Source: Patescibacteria group bacterium (GTDB lineage Bacteria > Patescibacteriota > Gracilibacteria > UM-FILTER-43-11). Taken from it: a DNA stretch of 11,357 nt. Positions 8,579 through 11,357 of the stretch are shown piece by piece (the stretch's first letter is position 1; every line of letters begins with the position of its first letter). The notes under the pieces are model-generated. The model saw only the letters and a program-made list of their open reading frames with translations. It was not told the origin of the DNA and did no database searches. The DNA is taken from positions 1-11,357 of the forward strand of contig JAHIYT010000097.1 of NCBI GenBank assembly GCA_018814945.1, given 5' to 3'. The position numbers and the translations under genes are program-made.

Positions 8579-8971
8579 ATGCAAGAAATATTAAAAAACA
8601 TACCATTCTTTGCAGATCTATCCGATGAAGATCTAAATGCTATTATTAGTAAGATAGAAATGCAGTATTTTCCTGCAGATCACGTACTTTTCGAAGAGGG
8701 TGACCCAGGGGATATGATGTATATTATCAAACGTGGTCAGGTCCAAGTTTTAAGGGATAACACAATTTTAGCCGTTCTTTCTGATAACGATTTTTTCGGT
8801 GAAATGGCACTAGTTTCGGACGAGCCTCGTAACGCTACATGTAGAACTGTAACAGATGTAGAGGTGCTTATACTAAAAAAAGGAGACTTCAGACATCTCC
8901 TTGAAACAAATGCAAGCATTGCTTCCATTGTGAGCTACGAAGTAGTAAAACGCGCTAATGCAAATAACTAA
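8579..8971 (+). CDS. Stand-alone cyclic nucleotide-binding domain protein
   Basis: A 130-aa protein that is almost entirely one CNB (CAP_ED-type) domain. The beta-barrel starts after an N-terminal helix pair. The phosphate-binding cassette is clear: F73-G74-E75-M76-A77, then P83-R84-N85-A86-T87. The glutamate and arginine that contact ribose and cyclic phosphate in CAP/PKA-type domains are therefore kept, so cAMP or cGMP binding is likely. The domain ends in a helix around 103-126, and there is no HTH, kinase or channel domain, so it cannot act as a CRP-type transcription factor by itself. It probably signals by binding a partner. ATG at 8579 follows an A-rich leader without a Shine-Dalgarno sequence. 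The DUF3307 gene follows after 9 nt, which suggests one transcript. A class III adenylate cyclase ends about 600 nt downstream on the other strand. Confidence 0.93.
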   Translation: MQEILKNIPFFADLSDEDLNAIISKIEMQYFPADHVLFEEGDPGDMMYIIKRGQVQVLRDNTILAVLSDNDFFGEMALVSDEPRNATCRTVTDVEVLILKKGDFRHLLETNASIASIVSYEVVKRANANN

Positions 8972-8980
8972 CTCTTATAA

Positions 8981-9535
8981 ATGCACTTATTAATATACTT
9001 TTATTTAATTCATTTTCTAGCTGACTACCCGTTGCAGCCAAACGCATTGATTGCAATGAAGAAAAAAGGTTATTTTGGAGTGCTTCTGCATTGTCTAGTC
9101 CACTTAGCCGTTCTTATTGCTGTTTTATCACCATTTTTACACTTAAAAAGTGTATGGATAGGGATAACAATCGTTTTTCTTACACATAATATAATCGACC
9201 AAACAAAGATTACTATAGATAAAAAATATCCGAAAAAAAGTCTTTTATTCTATGTTTCAGATCAGTTGTTGCACCTAACTATTATAACTCTGATAGCATT
9301 TAATATTGGTTATATTAAGCCAAATATATCTCTTGAGAAACTAGGTCTCTATGCAGATCATAACTTCGTTACATATATTCTTGCTCTGATCTTAGTGACC
9401 TATTTTTATGATGTGACCAGATATTTCATACAGACCAGAAAAAAGAAGATGGTATACAAAAGAAACTACAGTACTATGATCTGGAACGCATTTATCGTAT
9501 CAATAGGTTTTGCAATGTATTGGGTTGCATTCTAA
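8981..9535 (+). CDS. DUF3307-type polytopic membrane protein
   Basis: A 184-aa membrane protein with about five hydrophobic segments. The DUF3307 pattern is visible: H11-F-L-A-D15 with Q19 near the N-terminus, H37 and H41 in the second helix, H69-N-x-x-D73, and D94-Q-x-x-H98. These His/Asp residues inside or beside helices look like a metal or catalytic site, but the biochemical function of the family is unknown to me. The first helix begins right at the start Met, as expected. There is no Shine-Dalgarno sequence. The 9-nt gap after the cyclic-nucleotide-binding gene suggests co-transcription, and the small binding protein could regulate this membrane protein; that link is inferred from position only. 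Confidence 0.85.
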   Translation: MHLLIYFYLIHFLADYPLQPNALIAMKKKGYFGVLLHCLVHLAVLIAVLSPFLHLKSVWIGITIVFLTHNIIDQTKITIDKKYPKKSLLFYVSDQLLHLTIITLIAFNIGYIKPNISLEKLGLYADHNFVTYILALILVTYFYDVTRYFIQTRKKKMVYKRNYSTMIWNAFIVSIGFAMYWVAF

Positions 9536-9585
9536 AAATTTGAAAATCTACAAATCTGAAAATGTTTTTCAGGTTTTCAAATTTT
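9535..9585. terminator. Inverted-repeat bidirectional terminator candidate
   Basis: AAAATTTGAAAA (9535-9546) is perfectly complementary to TTTTCAAATTTT (9574-9585). Inside it CTGAAAA (9556-9562) pairs with TTTTCAG (9566-9572) around a 3-nt loop. It sits exactly between two convergent genes and its ends are A-rich and T-rich, so it could end transcripts on both strands, although the stem has few GC pairs. Confidence 0.55.
9542..9565. repeat. Three 8-bp quasi-repeat units
   Basis: GAAAATCT, ACAAATCT and GAAAATGT stand in tandem at 9542-9565, inside the inverted repeat. The period of 8 bp is the same as in the two repeat sets upstream of the CNB gene, though the unit differs. Confidence 0.5.
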
Positions 9586-9587
9586 CA

Positions 9588-11357
9588 TTATTTCGTCGTA
9601 AAAATATAAACCCCATCCCAATTCACAGATGGTGGATTTTGCATAAACTCATCACATCTTTTTGTAAAAATTTCTGATGGGATATCACCAGTAATCGCTG
9701 AAAATTTTTCTTTAGCAGCCATAAAATTCTTACTTCTGTAATCCCTTAGGGCTCCAGCAAATTTAGCATTTCTATCCAAAATCTCCTGCTTTACCTTACC
9801 CTTTTCACCAACAAGTTCGTAAATTACAACTGGTGCAGTTTTACCCTTTACGCGTATAAGATCGAGCTCCCTGCAAACTAATTTCTCTTCAACTTCTTTG
9901 TAAGTAGCCTCAGAAATGATAATTTCAGTTCCATATTGCTTATTAATTCCCTCAAGTCGGGATCCAAGATTTATGTTATCTCCCATGGCTGTGTAATCAA
10001 ATCTATTCTCAGAACCCATATTACCTACAACTGCATCACCAGTGTTAATACCGATTCTAATTCGAACTTCCGGCTTACCTTCTCCTGCCCACTTCTTTCT
10101 AAGTTCAGCTAATTTACTCTGGTTCTCCAGAGCTGCCAAACATGAGTTTAGCGGGTGGTCATGTTGAGCTATTGGAGCATTCCAAAATGCCATAATCGCA
10201 TCACCTTCGTATTTATCCAAAGTTCCTTGATACTTCAAAATTATATTCGTCATCTCCTGTAAATACTCATTCAAGAATGAAACTAAATCACCCGGCTCCA
10301 TCTTTTCCGAAATAGTCGTAAAGCCTGCAATATCCGAAAAGAACACTGTAATGCTCCTCTTTGCCCCACCAAGTTCCAGCATTTTTGGATTCTTTAGAAT
10401 TTGGTTCACAACGTCTTTATTAACATAATGACCAAATGCACCTTCAATAAATTTTCTTTCCTTTTGTTCCAATATAAATCTAAGCAAGTAGACTCCTACA
10501 AAACTGAGTAATATCACCAGAATCGGATACACAACATTTACAAAAGTTCTAAATTCATAACCAATAATTCCCGCTATCAACATTCCAAAAATTTCCACAA
10601 TCACCAAAGGTAAGGCGAACCTAAGTTTAAGGAACGAAAACAGAAACAAATTCAATGCCAAGAATCCAATCAATATAAGCCATAAACTTAGGGTAGATTG
10701 ATCTCTTAAAAATTGTTGAGTGATAATAGTCTGCACATTATTTGCATGAATCTCAACCCCAGGCATACGTACGCCCTGGCTAACAGGTGAGAGATAATCG
10801 TCCTGAAGATCAATCGCGGTAGGACCAATAATCACAATCTTATCTCTAAAATCAATTGGTGCCCCCTTCTTATCCACATAATTTCCATTCACCAAATCTA
10901 CAAAAGAAACATGTGTGTATTTGTTAGGCTCAGCAAAGTAGTTGATATACATGGAATGTACGTCTTGCTTGCTTGCTGAATCACGTTGTGTAATTGTCGG
11001 AATCGTAATATTCTCCGCAAAAACAAATTCATCATCCACAACCCTATAGTCAATCGGATCTTCATTTAAATAAATACGAGAAAGTCCAACGGAGAGTGCT
11101 TCCACTGCCCCTTGTTTTGAAAGCGAGAAGATAGGAATCATTCTCACAAATCCATCTTCATCCAGCTGTACATTTATCCATCCTAAAGTAGGATCAGATG
11201 CCATCAGAGTGTCATTTGGATATTCAACCTGCTTATCACCATTTTCAAAATAATATCGAGCAGCAAGAATTATATTGTCATATTTATTCAAAGTATCACT
11301 CAAGACCTGATCATCCTCGGCTCCTTGGTTTGATGGATCTGGGAAAGTAATATCCAC
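9588..11357 (-). CDS. CHASE2-domain class III adenylate cyclase (5' end beyond the window)
   Basis: A membrane sensor cyclase expected to convert ATP to cAMP. The visible 589 residues start inside an extracytoplasmic CHASE2 domain (to about residue 212). The GTG at the very edge is most likely an internal Val codon, so the gene continues past 11357. Three membrane helices follow (about 224-242, 247-267, 275-296), then the catalytic domain (about 330-516). Catalytic residues are complete in this numbering: metal-binding D342 (FSDIAGFT) and D386, adenine-selecting K382 and D454, transition-state N463 and R467. The K/D pair favours ATP over GTP. The last 65 or so residues form a TPR-like helical tail (A-L-R-D-Y ... 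A-A-K-E-K-F, then a W-D-G-V segment), common in this group. The catalytic half has its own regulatory membrane part, so cAMP output probably responds to an outside signal. The stop is TAA, convergent with the DUF3307 gene. Confidence 0.95.
   Translation of the reverse strand: MDITFPDPSNQGAEDDQVLSDTLNKYDNIILAARYYFENGDKQVEYPNDTLMASDPTLGWINVQLDEDGFVRMIPIFSLSKQGAVEALSVGLSRIYLNEDPIDYRVVDDEFVFAENITIPTITQRDSASKQDVHSMYINYFAEPNKYTHVSFVDLVNGNYVDKKGAPIDFRDKIVIIGPTAIDLQDDYLSPVSQGVRMPGVEIHANNVQTIITQQFLRDQSTLSLWLILIGFLALNLFLFSFLKLRFALPLVIVEIFGMLIAGIIGYEFRTFVNVVYPILVILLSFVGVYLLRFILEQKERKFIEGAFGHYVNKDVVNQILKNPKMLELGGAKRSITVFFSDIAGFTTISEKMEPGDLVSFLNEYLQEMTNIILKYQGTLDKYEGDAIMAFWNAPIAQHDHPLNSCLAALENQSKLAELRKKWAGEGKPEVRIRIGINTGDAVVGNMGSENRFDYTAMGDNINLGSRLEGINKQYGTEIIISEATYKEVEEKLVCRELDLIRVKGKTAPVVIYELVGEKGKVKQEILDRNAKFAGALRDYRSKNFMAAKEKFSAITGDIPSEIFTKRCDEFMQNPPSVNWDGVYIFTTK

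Noticed and set aside
8579..8971. CRP/FNR-type transcription factor
   Set aside because: The protein ends after the CNB domain, and the next frame is a DUF3307 membrane protein, so no HTH domain has been lost by frameshift here.
11355..11357. GTG as the start of the cyclase
   Set aside because: It falls at the window edge inside a CHASE2 motif whose earlier part is missing, so it is more likely an internal valine.

Overview
The window looks like a chromosomal stretch of an AT-rich bacterium with compact gene spacing. It holds seven protein-coding genes and no rRNA, tRNA, CRISPR array or transposase that I can see. UvrA keeps long GGN-glycine frames with no in-frame UGA, so the standard bacterial code applies. 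The form of its first zinc finger (C-x2-H ... C-x2-C) and its general sequence style remind me of Patescibacteria (Candidate Phyla Radiation) or Chloroflexi-like UvrA. A Peregrinibacteria-type member of the CPR is my best guess, but the placement is an inference from memory of the family. None of the six starts inside the window has a Shine-Dalgarno sequence; several sit behind A-rich leaders.

Left part (1-5349): a tight forward cluster of three genes with gaps of 27 and 12 nt. It encodes a 226-aa acidic protein with a peptidoglycan-binding-like motif and an alternating-aspartate tail, a 1010-aa charged helical protein of no recognised family, and a membrane-anchored sensor phosphatase (periplasmic-type sensor, HAMP, SpoIIE/PP2C). 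The two unknown proteins with a signalling phosphatase are the best candidate here for an undescribed system.

Middle (5402-8299): uvrA on the minus strand, convergent with the phosphatase, separated by 52 nt of short quasi-repeats. A 279-nt divergent intergenic region (8300-8578) follows. It contains a C-rich/G-rich imperfect palindrome, two 10-bp palindromes and two sets of 8-bp tandem repeats, the last of which lies just before the next gene.

Right part (8579-11357): a two-gene forward unit (a stand-alone cyclic-nucleotide-binding domain and a DUF3307-type membrane protein) converges on a minus-strand CHASE2/class III adenylate cyclase that runs off the window end. The convergent gap is a 12-bp perfect inverted repeat built from 8-bp quasi-repeats. 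The cyclase could make cAMP that the small binding protein reads. Together with the phosphatase, the window is rich in signal transduction for an organism of this apparent type.
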